A stretch of DNA of 64,000 bases from Brachypterus glaber (Eukaryota; Arthropoda; Insecta; Coleoptera; Kateretidae). Below the pieces are notes generated by a model. The model ran no database searches, was not told where the DNA came from, and worked only from the letters and a program-made list of their open reading frames with translations. The stretch lies in contig OY294049.1 of the NCBI GenBank assembly GCA_958510825.1, forward strand, positions 26,990,986-27,054,985, read 5' to 3'. The translations under genes were made by a program, and so were the position numbers. Numbering within the stretch: position 1 is the first letter of the stretch; each line of letters starts with the position of its first letter. This document shows, one piece after another, positions 46,243-58,730 of the stretch.

Positions 46243-46739
46243 CTTTTAAATAGCAACCCTCATTTATTTCGCCATTCTTGAAATCCTTATGTAATTCTAG
46301 ATAAGTTACATCTCTTTTTATTTATTTTTTGTCAAAATTGTACTTAACCTCACGAATGTATGGAATGTATTTAATTTATAAACTTAAACAAGCTGTAAAG
46401 ATATATATTGTTGCGTATTCCATTACATACTATTCACAGTAAATGGTATACAATTTCAATTTCACAAATAGATAAAAAAAAGTTAAAAAGATTAAAAAAA
46501 AACTAAAAAAATTCAAAATTTTTCAATTTTTTTTAATTTTCTTTTGGTAGAATTAATCCTTATAATAGAGGTAATTTTTCCTAAAAAAATTAGGTTAATC
46601 GGAATTTTCTTTCAACTATTTTCGATTTGTTTAGTTTAATTTTGCAAAAAAAATTAAAAAGAGATGTAACTTAAGATAATTATCTAGAATTACATGTATT
46701 TCAAAAATGGCGAAATAAACGGGGGTCACTAATTAAAAT
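46243..46739. repeat. TIR element (about 90-bp arms)
   Basis: atttatttcgccattcttga and ataagttacatctcttttta on the left match tcaaaaatggcgaaataaac and aaaaagagatgtaacttaag on the right in inverted form. The middle (46382-46450) shares acaagctgtaaagatat and ttcacagtaaatg words with 58670-59130. No ORF. Confidence 0.7.
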
Positions 46740-47136
46740 TTAATACAACAACATATAGCTCAACATTTGTCCCCCTTTTGAGGTATTTCGCCAAATATGT
46801 ATAGTGTCATCAGTTAAAGAAATATTAAATGCTGTTCGTTTTCAAATTGTCACCCTAAGTTGACGAACAAAATTGATGGTTTGTATAAAATAGGATTTTC
46901 ATTTAAATATTTTTTTTCTTTAGAAGGTGGTAATTTAACTAATAGTTTATCTAATTTATACTTTTTTTTTAATTACACAGTCCTGCAAGGTTTTGCTTTA
47001 TACATGCGAATATATGATTTTGGATAATTCGACTACGCTGATTTTGATGCTGTACTTAGTTTTTTCCATCACGTCAGGATTTTGGGAAATTAAAATACAA
47101 AGGTTTAAAATGAATTTAAAAAAATATTTAATTGCA

Positions 47137-49257
47137 AGGGGTGTAATCCATTGAATATCGTCCAGCATAGGGCGCTCGACCATTTTCAAATTTAATATTA
47201 TTTTGCCTGTTGTTTTTTAATTTTTGCATGTTGGGGAAATTTAAATTTCTCAGTTATTAAATGAGCTAGAGATATGAAACAAAAATTATTTTTTAAGCAT
47301 ACAATAGGCTATATTTTCTGTTTGAAAGACTTTTTTCTAAATAAAATCAAAATAGGTGAAAATTGTATACGAAATTTGATATAAACTTAATAAAATGACG
47401 ATTTTTAAATTTTAATATTTTCTTAGGGGGTTGAATTGAGGGGGTGATTTTTTTTTATAAATAGGGACCTATAATTACTATACACTGTTAAAATATCAAT
47501 CCAAAATATGTACGTAATATTTTTTTATAAAGCTTCAAAAATACTACTTTTACCAAATTATTCAGTATTTGAGCCTCAATATCTCAGGGGTAACACATTC
47601 AAGAATGTGTTTTGCCTTAAATTAAAATTATATGAAAAAACATATCACCGAAATTTATTAATTTTTATTAACTTACATATTATGGGATTTGACAAAAATT
47701 ATATTTATAATAGTCATTACATAAATGTAATGAATATATTGTATCTTGATAAAGTAAATCATCGAAGTTTATGCATAATAAGTGACCACCTCGAGCATAA
47801 TACTGTTGCTGTTCATGCTTTCCAAAAGCATGTTATACATGATATAAAAACTAATGTCCCAATGGTAAACAAAATATTTTACTTTAGCGATGGGGCGAGT
47901 AGCCAATATAAGAACAGAAAAAATTTCCTGAATCTATGCAACCATAAACATGATTTTGGCATTGAAGCTGAGTGGAATTATTTTTCAACGTCAAATGGCA
48001 AGAATGCATGCGGTTGAGTGGGAGGAACTACTAAGAGGATATTAACGAAGTCCAGTTTACAAAGAATGATAGAAAATCAAATTTTAACCCCAGAGGATAT
48101 GTTTAATTACTGCCAAGAAAACATTCCTGGTGTTAAATATATATATTACTACGACTTATTAAAATTAAGATATGAAGACTGCATTTCGATACCTCAAACT
48201 AGGCAATACTATCGCTTCATACCTATTACGGAAATAAAAATTAGATGCTACAAAACATCAAACTCTAAAGAATTTAAAATTTTGTCATTAATAAAAGTTT
48301 AAAAAGTGGTCAAGAAAAATGTGCAGAGTAGGAAAAAACTTCTGGCAAAGAAAAAACAAGTTGCAAAAAAAAACTTGAACCAAACGAGAGGCTAAGAAAA
48401 AACAAAAAGTTAAGAAGACAGCACAGCTTTAGAAAAAAATCCAAAAACAAACAATGACAAAAAGCCAAAAAAGTAAATAAAAATTAACATAAAAGAAAAA
48501 ATATATTAAATAACATAACTTCAGGATATTTTTACGTACTATTAATAAATATACATAAATCAAAATAATATATTATTTGGATTTTAACCTATTTTGTTTC
48601 AATTATATTTTCACTTTGAGGCAAAACACATCTCTGATTTTTTTTATGGAATGCTAATATAAAGAGCTCTTACCTGTAAAAATTTTAAATTTTTAAATTT
48701 AGTTACCCCTGAGAAATTAAGGCTCAAATATTGAATAATTTGGTAAAAGTAATATTTTCGAAGCTTTATAAAAAAATAAAAAATACATATTTTTCTTTGA
48801 AACTTTAACAGTGTATAGTACTTATAAGTCCCTACTTACAAAAAACAATCACCCCCCTAAATCAACCCTCTACGAAAATATTAAAATTTAAAAATAATCA
48901 TTTTATTAAATTTTATACCAATTTTCAGATACAGTTTTCACCTATTTTGATTTTAATTAGAAAAAAGTCTTTTAAACAAAAAATATAGCCTATTATATAC
49001 TAAAAAAAATTGTTTTTATTTCATATCCCTAGCTTATACCATAACTGAGAAATTTAAATTTCCGCAACATGCAAAAATTAATAAAATGCAAACTTCAGAG
49101 GGGGGCCACGCCTAACCAAAGCAATGTAAAAATAAAATAAAACTGGTTTTGAAGTACACATATATAGGTTTAATAAACCCTAAAAAAATAATTAATTTGG
49201 AACTGGTCGAGCGCCCAAATAATTCAAAATTGGACGGTTCTCAATGGATTACGCCAT
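47137..49257. mobile_element. Long-TIR element with a transposase-like gene
   Basis: Arms of about 460 bp (47137-47603 and about 48690-49257) pair throughout: tgtaatccattga with tcaatggattacg at the tips, gggcgctcgacca with tggtcgagcgccc, and tacactgttaaaa with cagtgtatagtac further in. Between them lies one conserved gene remnant (47604-48302). The layout is that of an autonomous DNA transposon, but target duplication and superfamily could not be settled. Confidence 0.8.
47604..48302 (+). pseudogene. Transposase-like protein of an unnamed family, one stop
   Basis: A frame open from 47508 reaches TGA at 48015-48017 and goes on in the same frame to 48302. The conserved core has CIISDHLEHNTVAVHAFQKH, NKIFYFSDGASSQYKN, CNHKHDFGIEAEWNYF and, split by the stop, SNGKNACG and VGGTTKRILTKSSLQ. 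FSDG with the later WNYF and GK-AC blocks suggests an RNase H-fold catalytic core, and similar multicopy proteins occur in other animal genomes, but I cannot name the family. The 5' half of the gene is missing or very diverged, and the first 32 codons lie in the TIR. The stop sits where the relatives I recall have an Asp. Confidence 0.6.
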
Positions 49258-50091
49258 GTGCTAATATAATTTAGCTCATTAGCAGACTTATTTAACCAAT
49301 CTGTTTCACTAGGTCAATTTCCAGATATTTTAAAAGAAGCTACTATTGTACCAATCCATAAAAAAGGATTTTTGGAAAATGTTGAAAATATATACAATAG
49401 CTCTTCTAAGTATTTTCTCAAAATTTTTTGAAAAAGCTATATACCTCAGACTTACCGAATATCTAGAAACAAATAATTTACTTAGCAAATCACAGCATGG
49501 ATTTAGATAATCATTTCACTGAAACTGCGCCTTTTGAATTTGTACAGCATATTAATGAACTAATTAACAAAAAATTATTTATAATTTCTATATTTTTTGA
49601 TTTAACGCCAGCTTTTAATATGATTGATAAATCATTTTTATCAAAAAAGTTGCACAATATGGGTATAACAGGGGCAATAAATAAGTGGCTAGTTTCATTT
49701 TTAACTAATAGAACTTTTAGGGTTAAAATTGCAGAATCTTTATCGGACCTTTTTAATTGTGATACGGGAACTCCACAAGTTAGCGTGTTAGGTCCCCTTT
49801 TATTTTTAATTTACCTCAACGACCTATGCCCCCATATTTTGGACGGTACAGTATTTTTATTTGCTGACGACAGTAATATTATTGTATCGGATTCAGATCC
49901 TACTAGACTAAAAATCAAAATACACAATGTTCTAAAACAGTTTTATGGAGCTACCTAAATAGACTTATGAACGTTGGTAAAACTGTGGTAGTAGAGTTTG
50001 GATATATACAGAAACCACTTCTAAACTTAAAAATTGATTTTAATAATACCTCTTTAGTAACGAGTGAAAGCTCAAAATTCTTGGGTATAGT

Positions 50092-50353
50092 TTATGTTTA
50101 TGTTTGTTTTTAACCTCGTACTATTCTACTTAATTAAGCATCCCCTAAGTCCAGGACTTGTGTGGGCTAGTAGTAGAGGGAACCACCGGCTTTAATGGAC
50201 TTTCGAACCAATATATCTAGGGAGTACGCCTTCGCCAAATTTCAATTATTAATTAACTGAAAAAGGCAATCGGCGCCAGTGAGGTTTGAACTCACGATCA
50301 TTAGATCAGTGTCAGGCTATATCGATGCCATTGACCACTGAGCTAAATCTCCC
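50092..50353 (-). mobile_element. tRNA-derived SINE, minus strand
   Basis: On the minus strand the A box tagctcagtggtc (complement of 50333-50345) and B box gagttcaaacc (complement of 50283-50293) are near consensus. The body and gtttgtttttaac-type tail match the copy at 45135. It lies inside the LINE and so is younger than it. Confidence 0.88.
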
Positions 50354-50433
50354 ATAGCTGTATAACTAAAATATTTTTTTAGTTATCTAAAGATGCCACG
50401 GGGTATCGATTGAACCTGTCCAAAGAACAAGGT

Positions 50434-50816
50434 GTTGTACGTCAGACCCATTTAAGGTACATTTTACACATTAGGTCCAAGGTACAACTATAGGTAGCGA
50501 TACCAAAAACAATCCGTATATTTTTTTAGGTTAGAGTTAAACTTTCCATAACGAATACATTTTATACTTTGATAACATGTATTTCAACAAAAAAATAAAT
50601 ATACTGGATATAAAGCAAACTACTTACTTTTCAATGTAAAATGTTAGTTAGTGGAATAACACAAACACACGCTTGCCGACAATGTTTTCGAATAAACTGA
50701 AAATAAACATGTATCGGATGACTAATAAACTACCACTATCCATTTGGAGAAATTATACCCGAAAATTTGAAATTTAAGTGTAGGTTCTAGGTACAAATAG
50801 GTCCAAGGTACAACAG
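50434..50816. repeat. Small TIR element beside the SINE
   Basis: gttgtacgtcagacccattt at the left pairs loosely with aaataggtccaaggtacaac at the right, and aggtccaaggtacaac also occurs internally near 50477. No ORF. It fills the rest of the interruption in the LINE. Confidence 0.5.
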
Positions 50817-51130
50817 TTTTCCTTATACTAGGCCCATGTATACTCAATATTTTCATATAATATAATTGTATGGGGACAGAGCTGTGATATTGAAAGAGTG
50901 TTTGTTGGGCAAAAGCGTGTTTTAAGAAAAAAATTTAATTTAGGGTTTTTAGACACATGTCGTAACGTCTTTAACAATTTTAAAATTTTAACTGTGACGA
51001 CAATCTATTTATTAAAACTTTTAACTTATAATTCGTGAAAACATACAAACAGTCGGTGAGCAGCATAAGAACGAAACTAGGCACGGAGGAATCCTGCAAT
51101 TACAGGGTTGTGAAGTTGTGGTTTACATGA

Positions 51131-52931
51131 AGTCTCCTTTACAGTCGGGTAAATTTCTACACAAAAAATGTAAAATTTTAAAGAAACAACAAATTTTAGG
51201 CATTTTATTCTAAAATATCCGATAACTCCGTAACTAATGCTCTGCTGACCGTAGATGAGTTTAGTTTAGACAGGCATGATTCCAAAATAATTTTTAAATT
51301 TGATTAGTTCTGACTACAAAAATTATAAAAAAATGAACGTAGCCAACATTCATAGAATGAGTGAGATACAGTGAAACAGAAGCTTTTATAGTTTTATCAT
51401 ATAAACAGCATGATGCACATTTTAAGTGATATTTCCTGGGTAATCTTCTAGAATCTGGCTTATTTGGTTTATTACTTATTATTTATATATTTTCACTAAA
51501 CTGTCAAATGAAAATGCCATTCTGCGCAAGTGCAAACTCTGTATTACCTATGGTAAAAGAAATCTGTTGTCACTATTTAATTAAATTGTGTGAATTTGTT
51601 TATAATTAAAGGGCCAGACTGTTTTATTCACTGTATAGAAAAATTAATTGTTATTATAACTTATTATCTAAAACGGTAGTGGAATTATTTTTTTTATTTG
51701 GCAAACAAATTTTCTTTAAAATAGAATAACTGGCTTATAGATAGCTCATAGCTAGCTTAGAAATTTGTAAATGGCGCAGATTTTAAATTTTTAAATAATA
51801 TTTTGATTCGGTGATAAATTAAACTGTATTTAATTTTGCTGTCCTGTATTTATCCTTGCTATCCTTTCCTATGTCCTCCCTGTAGGTTTACTTTTCGTGG
51901 TTTCACGTGTGTTGGAAAAATTGAAATTTGGCCTTTTGACAAAAAAAATGTGTTTTAAAGAAATTCGTGTCGCTCATGATTTTCTAAAAAAATTTTATCT
52001 GTTTCCGGGGGGGTGTCACGCATAATCCAATTTTTGTGGTCTGCATGGTAAATCAAGGATGAAGACTCTTCTATTTATAATTCATCAGTATTATAGTTCG
52101 CAATTTATTTTAGTGATTTTTATTTCTGAGATTCAGGATTTTAAAATACTTTTAATTTTAAAGTAATTATATAATTTTATTTTTATATTCAATTACTTTT
52201 CTCGGTTCTTCGGATTTACTATAATAATTGGTGAGTTTTTAAATATTTCTTTTCCTTTTCTTTATACTAATTTAAATTTTCTTAAATTAGATAATTATAG
52301 ATTATAATTTTTAAAATTGGTAATATGACTTATTCTCTTGGAGCGGATCGCTGGACATAGTTGTAGGCCAAATAATATCCAAGTGAGTTTAATTTGATTT
52401 TCGATTTTGACCAGATGGAAATTTAAGGAAACGTGGCTTTGCCTTTTCTATTTTTAATATTCATTAAATTAAATTTCTATTATGGTACGGAATTATAAAG
52501 CGTTTTTTTTATATATTTTTCTCCAACACAAGTGTTTTCCATTACAGGGCCTATTTTGGTACTTCCTATTCCCTCACAGCTGTAAACCTTTCCCGTCTGT
52601 TATTTGGTATGTTATTTGGCGAAAGTACCGAAAATTAGTACGTGCAAACCAGTGTTAAGGTATTTAGATAATTTTTATATATTTTGTAATTTGTCAATTT
52701 ATTCTCACATATTGTGCTATTTTCTGTATATTTCACAACGGAAATTATTATACCTATATTTCTTTGTGATATTTAATATTTTCACAACTGCAGTTATTAT
52801 TATTATTTTTTGTGATATTTCTATATTATTTCTTTGTGTTAAAATATACGAACTCTAGTTAAAATAAACACTATTTTCTTTATCCCCAACCTTAAACCGA
52901 TAACCCACGACCTGGTCGTGGTAAATAAATT
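51131..52931. other. AT-rich stretch without recognised genes
   Basis: No supported coding region or clear repeat structure. The frame at 52604-52858 is hydrophobic, AT-driven and motif-free. Confidence 0.45.
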
Positions 52932-53198
52932 TTATTTGTTGCTCTGAGAGTGGTCTATTTTAAAATATAATATTTTATATTTTTTTACATTTTTTATACA
53001 GAGTATTTTTAGTGTAGCAATATTTGGTGAGCAATAACAGCAGTATAGGTTGTAGTTTTTTAATTCTATTCTGACAAAGCCTTCGGCTTTCTCCACACTC
53101 CTGACTTTTATATTTTTATTTTCGAAGTAAATTGGAACGTCTACATGTTTGTCAGTAATCCAGTAGTAATAGTAGTTTCGGGTGAGGGAGTCAAGCAA
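52932..53198 (-). pseudogene. Fragment of a LINE endonuclease N-terminus
   Basis: The 88-codon frame includes NIKVRSVEKAEGFVRIELKN followed by YNLYCCYCSPN. A 'GFV-IE---Y-CY-SPN' pattern is the second strand region of the endonuclease domain in R1/Jockey-type LINEs. Nothing else of the element is recognisable around it, so this is a short relic. Assignment by eye only. Confidence 0.45.
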
Positions 53199-53287
53199 TT
53201 AGGCCCTTTTGTCCTTTTTGCTTTATCCCGGTGATACTATTTTTCTACTCAAAAGAGTATTTTTCGTTGTCGGCATTTCAGGATAAG

Positions 53288-53560
53288 TTCGCGACATTTG
53301 ATCCTCTCATTTGGCTGCCATTGACATGCTACCGAAAATTGACACATCGACTGTGTCATTTAAGTAGGGTGGCCATATGATTTATTTTTTATTTTTTGAT
53401 GTTTCACAGTTTAACTTTTACCCCCAAATATTTTTGTCCCCGGAAATCGGGTCGGATAGTCACCCTACATTTGAAGATCTTATTCTCTGCTACATTTGAT
53501 CCTTTCCTTTGGCGGCCTTAACATGCGACTGAAAAGTCGCGCTTTGACTTTAGGTATTTT
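53288..53560. repeat. Pair of direct repeats
   Basis: gcgacatttgatcctctcat at 53291 and gctacatttgatcctttcct at 53493 begin two similar stretches of about 60 bp (each with a later acatgc and gaaaa block). They are separated by ccctacatttgaag. Confidence 0.5.
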
Positions 53561-53565
53561 TAGAG

Positions 53566-53800
53566 AAGGGGCTAACGGGAGGAACGTATTCCTCGATCTA
53601 CGCATGCGCTTGGTTTTGTGCTGTTTTGGTGTTGTTTTTTTTTTAATGGAACGCGCTGGTTTAGGTTAACGTTGATTTTTTGGTTGCTTTGGTGTTTTTT
53701 ACTTTAATGGGGTCGTTGGTTTACTTTCTTATGGGCTTTCTTATGTTGATTTCTGCTAGCGCATGCGCAGATAGCGGAATACGATCCTCCCGTTAGCTCT
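53566..53800. repeat. MITE with about 45-bp TIRs
   Basis: ggctaacgggaggaacgtat at the left and atacgatcctcccgttagct at the right are inverted and continue through ctacgcatgcgct and agcgcatgcgcag. The interior has imperfect repeats of ttggtgttttttactttaat. No ORF. Confidence 0.8.
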
Positions 53801-53997
53801 ACGTATTTTTAGTTGCTGCCTTCAGTAATGTGTGCTGCCTTTAGTACTGTGTGCTGCGTTGTAGGCATATTATATATGTTTTTTTTGGTTGTAGGTAGCA
53901 CATGTCCACAGAGTGGGGATTCGGCCAATCAGAATCGTGGCAACTGCTCTGCGTCTACAGTTTAGACAGTATTGTTAGTGTACTTTTTTTTTATTAA

Positions 53998-54910
53998 CCC
54001 TATGATGCATAGCCTAGAAAATAAACACATTTACATACCCTGGGCCTGGCAGGCCTGAATATAAAAATGAATGGTTTAATAGGTATCATATAAAATTAAA
54101 CTATTATATTTAAGTTTTAATATATTTTTATTTCTTTATATAGTAAAAACTTTAACGAAAATGAAACAAAACCCTTAAAAATATATTAAGAAATATCTTA
54201 AAATAATCGATAAAAAAAATACATGAAAAGAATTTAGCTCTTAGAAAAGCAACTATTACAAATTTTGGTACAATGGTCGTTGCAAATATTATTTTAACAA
54301 GTCATTTTACTTTTTCTGTCCAATTTTAAGGGGCACAAATAACATCTTTTTCTATTGAACGATCCTGGTTGTTCGTCAGATGGTTTAGGAATTTCTATAA
54401 ACTTACCCAGGCTGTCAAAAACGTACCGTGACAAACATGGATTTTTAGATCTTTTTAGCAAATGAGGTATTGTAAACTGCTTTGCTATATCCTTTAAAAC
54501 GAGTCTTAGTCTATAGTTAGTTTTGGATTGTAAAAATTTGGATTTTCCATTGAAAAAACAATAAATACATTTGAAGCGGCTTCATCAATCACATTTAGGA
54601 AGAACGCCGCCGTCCAACATTCTGTTTAGCTTTTACAATTATAAGTACATAACACATATGTTATGTTCAATGGGTTTTTATGTTTTATTAATCTAACTAA
54701 AAATAATTTATCAGCGTTTTAATTTTTTTTTATAATGAAAAATACATATTTACGTATACGGGCCTCAAAGTCCCGGGGTATGTAAATATGGGGTATCGAT
54801 GGAAAAAAATCTTATTCCAAATACTTCGATTGAGGCATTCCTAAAAGGATTTTTTAATAAATTTATTTTTCTCTAAAATACAGCTAGTTATTTAACCTGC
54901 CGGGTCTCTT
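53998..54910 (-). pseudogene. piggyBac deletion derivative, inverted copy
   Basis: TTAA at 53994-53997 precedes ccctatgatgcatagcctag, the partner of the end at 41770. On the minus strand, 54640 down to 54240, the same transposase C-terminus can be read with stops (FFLNVIDEAASNVFIVFSME), plus a Cys-rich tail (near CYLCPLKLDRKSKMTC) typical of the piggyBac C-terminal zinc region. 54700-54910 matches 41790-42000 in reverse. The distal terminus was not found. Confidence 0.65.
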
Positions 54911-56177
54911 AGTAAATGTCAGCATTTCAGTTTAGAATTTTAAGATGCACTTTTATGGCTGTTGTAACCTATGGATTACCATAATAGTAATCTGTCAAAA
55001 TTAAGGTAATGTTATTTTTAACTCTATGCATCTTAAATTAATAATAAGGTCACGACCAGTGCTAATGCCCAAGCGGTGAATTTTTCTTTGGAAAAAACTC
55101 ATGGAATTAATCGTCAATAAAGCGTTTTTATAAATTTTCCAGTTATTATGTTTTTTCTTATTTAATTACCAAAGCTCAATGAACTATACGTTTTGTTTGT
55201 GTAAGTTATTATACGATGGACTGATTTGTGATGTTCTCTTTGAAAAAGCAATTAAATAAACTTTTTCTACTACCCATACATATAAATATAAATGTATATA
55301 CATATATAGTACCTATACATATAAATATATTGTAAATCTTTGTCTTGTTATTAACATGGTCAATAATAAAAAATAATCAAGAAACAAAACTCGTAATAGA
55401 AAACATCTAAATTGGTACCAGAAAAAAATGTGACAGATTTCTGATTTTTTGCATAGAGCTATTTTTTGCACCCCTGATTACGAAAATAATTGTGAAAAAT
55501 AAAAAAAAACCTTATGAGTTCTGGCCCCCAGTTAAATTTGATAAAATTTAAATGTTATAGAACGAAACCTTCTGATAAATAGTGTTCACGGGCACAAAGC
55601 TCTAAGTATTATAGATTTGCCTCCCCATGCCTCTAAACTAGGCAATAATTGAATATATTTTTTGATATAACTCATTAACGAAAAAAGATATTAAGATGGG
55701 ACTTTTATCAAAATACTTCATTCTTTATTTTAAAGGTGCGTGGTCCTTTGTTAGTTGTTAATTAAAGGAAAGATGTTTAATTTTGTTAGTGGGAATAAAT
55801 TCAATATACAATGTCTTTCATAATTTATTACGGACATCAAAAATACTTCTTATATAATGAAATAATAATGCTCACTTAGACTAGTAGATGTATTCATAGT
55901 TGCTTATTAATTGGAAGGGGCCCTAAGATGAAAAATCGTCTATAACAAGAAAACTTCAACAGATGGAACAACAGTTGCAGTCGTTGGTAACTACCTGACT
56001 AAAGCACCAAATAATACCTCTAGTGTTATTCCTTCCAAAACAAAGTTGTCGAAGTAGAAGCCATATTTGTTTAAATCAGTGATTTGTTAGAAATTTGAGT
56101 GTACCAACTTTAGTGAAGAAAATTTTATGGGTTTGGACTTTGGCCTGAAAGAGTGACAGCAAAAAAATAGTTTTTTT
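54911..56177. other. AT-rich stretch without recognised genes
   Basis: Only catatatagtacc and acatataaatata simple repeats near 55280-55325 stand out. Confidence 0.4.
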
Positions 56178-58140
56178 AGCCCGTTTGTCACCTATAACTT
56201 CGATGGGGACTGAAAAGTGCTCAAAATTTTTGTCTGGTCATGAACTTGTGCAAAAAGTTAGATTTATTGTTCTTGAAGCTAAACCTCCCCTTAAACAAGG
56301 GGTTAATTATGAGTAGTTGAATTGAATTGTATGCTCTAAACTTTCACACATTTTATTAAACATAACTGGCTGGATCTCTTTAACTCGATTTTTCTTGGGA
56401 TACTATGATTTACTACTTTTTTTGGTACTTGGGGAGTAGTTTAACCCTCCTTGTGGGGTGGATTTTCATCAAATCCAAGGTTGATACCCCTTTAGGTGTT
56501 TTTTTCATATTACAGTTTTTACCCCTTTAAAGGGGTTAAAAAATAAAAAAATTCAAGTAGGGTAAAACCCCCAATCGTTGGCACTCCGCTAATTATTGGC
56601 ACTGGAGTGATATTTTCGTTTATATAAAAAAAATCTCTATTGATACCTTAATTTAACTATTTTTTTTATGAAGTGGCAATATTTCTAAATATTATACTTT
56701 AAATGCGAAAAACATATTTTCCCCCCCTGGGCAGTAGAGTCTTACTAGTTTCGTGTGAGCTACGTAAGTGTGAATTTTTAAGGTTTGTGCTAAGGAAGTG
56801 CTTTAAGCAGAAGGTTAGTAAAAGACTTTTATTGACGGACTAACTATTTTTTCTCGATAATTTTAGTAAGTATATGCATTCTACTTATTAATTAGCCTTA
56901 AAAACTTTATTTTTCTTTACATTTTTATTTAATTTCGACGGTGCCAACAATTGGTATACAAAATTAAACTAAATTCTAATTATTGGCACAGGTGCCAATA
57001 ATTAGCCTCTTTAGTAAAAATCCTATTCCAATTATTGTCAACCAGTTAAAATTCTAAATTAATGGAATCAATAAAATAAAATTGAATAGATTTATTACTT
57101 GTACGGTTAAATATACATACGTATTGCCACATCTGATATAAGACAAAACCAAAACCGTATTTTAAAGCGGGTGGGCTATTATACAAAAGATACAGTTTTA
57201 GCTAAAAACCTATTTCAAATAAATGCGTTCTAAACAGCGTTTAATGAAAAACTTACAGTTTTTCCTCAATACATATCTACGTATATACATTTTACACTTA
57301 ATTTTTCTCTATAAACCTAATTTTTCTTTAGAATTTATTTTTTTATCACGGTGCCCATAATAGGTGTCCAAATTATATTAAGCTCCTATTATTGGCACAT
57401 GTTTATTGTATGCAAAACTTGCGCATCAAAATTAGTCTAAAAGCATAATAATTATTTTAAATAAGTGTACCTAGGTAACTAGGTATTATTTTATAGATAC
57501 AAATTAGTATTAGGTAATTAATATTTTAACTTTAATATAAAGATATGTAGAATTTTCTAGTTCAAAAATAAATTTGAGTTTTTGTTTACAGCCTTTAGTT
57601 AATATCTATAGAACTGCAATATTCCAATTTAAATATTTTATTTTGATACTAAAATGTTTATTATTCAACAAAAAGTAGGTACGCAGTAACTTTTTTCCGT
57701 TGCTTTAAAGCAAAAATTAGGTGCCAATAATAGGAAAATTTGGATGCCAATCATTAGCAAAAAGGTGCCAATAATACGAAATTGTGTATTCTTGTAATTA
57801 ATTAAAAAAATTCTTTAATATTACTAAGATCTCAGTTTAAATTTTATATAATATATAAAATAGAATAACTACTAAAATATGTAAAATATTTTATTCTTGA
57901 TAACATGAAATATTTAATAAGTTATAATGAAATATATGTGAAAAATTTCTTAAAGTGCCAATAATTGGGGGTTTTACCCTACCCCTAGTTAACCCTTTGT
58001 TTAAAGTAAGTAAAGTTTGGACTTTTAGAACAATAAATCTTGCTTTTTGCATAGGTTCATGACCAGAAAAATATTTTGAGCATTTATAGGTTATATTTTA
58101 TCAATTCCAATCGAAGTTACAGGTGTTTGAAAAACAGGCT
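56178..58140. repeat. Fold-back interrupted by a younger element
   Basis: 56178-56310 and 57983-58140 are inverted copies (ctggtcatgaacttgtgc with gcataggttcatgaccag, gatttattgttct with agaacaataaatc). The element at 56557-57982 sits directly before the right arm and is presumably a later insertion. Confidence 0.75.
56557..57982. mobile_element. TIR element with scattered GTGCCAATAATT sites
   Basis: The ends gtagggtaaaacccccaat and attgggggttttaccctac are perfect inverted repeats, pairing on into cgttggcact and agtgccaata. About eleven copies of ggtgccaataatt-like words, in both orientations, lie at both ends and inside (near 56577, 56592, 56941, 56979, 56991, 57350, 57387, 57720, 57742, 57765, 57954). 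No ORF is present. Repeated subterminal words usually serve as transposase binding sites. No target duplication was found. Confidence 0.8.
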
Positions 58141-58288
58141 AACTTTGCTGTTATTATATTAACATATATGTTACCGGCAATGTAAAAAGTCCGGCAATGT
58201 GCGAAATGACTAGATATTGGGCAAACTGACCAATTCCCCAGACATTATGCAAAATCACTACAACTTTGGGTGATCTGCTTATTTACTA

Positions 58289-58572
58289 CACTGAAAAAAA
58301 TGTTTATTTGCGTCAACTAAATATTTGGTTGGATATGGACAAATAAATATTTGGTCGTGTCAAATAAATTTTATTTGGGTCAAATAAATATTTGGCTCAT
58401 GTAAACAAATAATTTTTATTTCAAAATGATTTATTAATGGGAACAAAATGTTTTATTTACATAAAAATAAAATTTATTTGACAGAAATAAAATGTATTTG
58501 TCACAACCAAATATTTATTTGTCCATATCCAACCAAATATTTAATTGACGCAAATAAACTTTTTTTTCTGTG
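58289..58572. mobile_element. TA-flanked palindromic MITE, copy 1 (284 bp)
   Basis: Starts cactgaaaaaaatgtttatt and ends in the inverted form ...tttttttctgtg, flanked by TA on each side (58287-58288, 58573-58574). Nearly all of it is palindromic, built of caaataaa and tatttgg words. TA duplication and CACTG ends suggest Tc1/mariner mobilisation. It interrupts the host element between tttacta and ggtacgc. Confidence 0.85.
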
Positions 58573-58730
58573 TAGGTACGCTATTTTTGGTAATCTGCAA
58601 AATGCCTGCTGCAATAGTCAATCTGAAGCTTGAACATCTATAGGTCTCACATTGTGTAGGTAATTTAAAGATGAACAAGCCGTGAAGATATGTAATGCTA
58701 CGCATTCCATAATTTTAATTTGTATATGTA

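Larger units (their letters stand above)
49262..51130 (+). pseudogene. CR1/Jockey-like LINE reverse transcriptase, interrupted
   Basis: The RT starts at about 49275 (LFNQSVSLGQFPDILKEATI, then VPIHKKG), changes frame near 49370-49497 and is open for 153 codons at 49497-49958: FDLTPAFNMIDKSFLSKKL, then GTPQVSVLGPLLFLIYLNDL, where the usual Gln-Gly reads Gln-Val, and FADD at 49860-49871. After 50090 it is interrupted by a minus-strand SINE and another small element, and resumes at about 50830 with SYNIIVWG and later EIERV-like residues to about 51020. It is a decayed copy; the 5' part is absent. Confidence 0.75.

Noticed and set aside
50280..50353. Possible tRNA gene on the minus strand
   Set aside because: It is the head of a SINE whose body matches 45135-45367.
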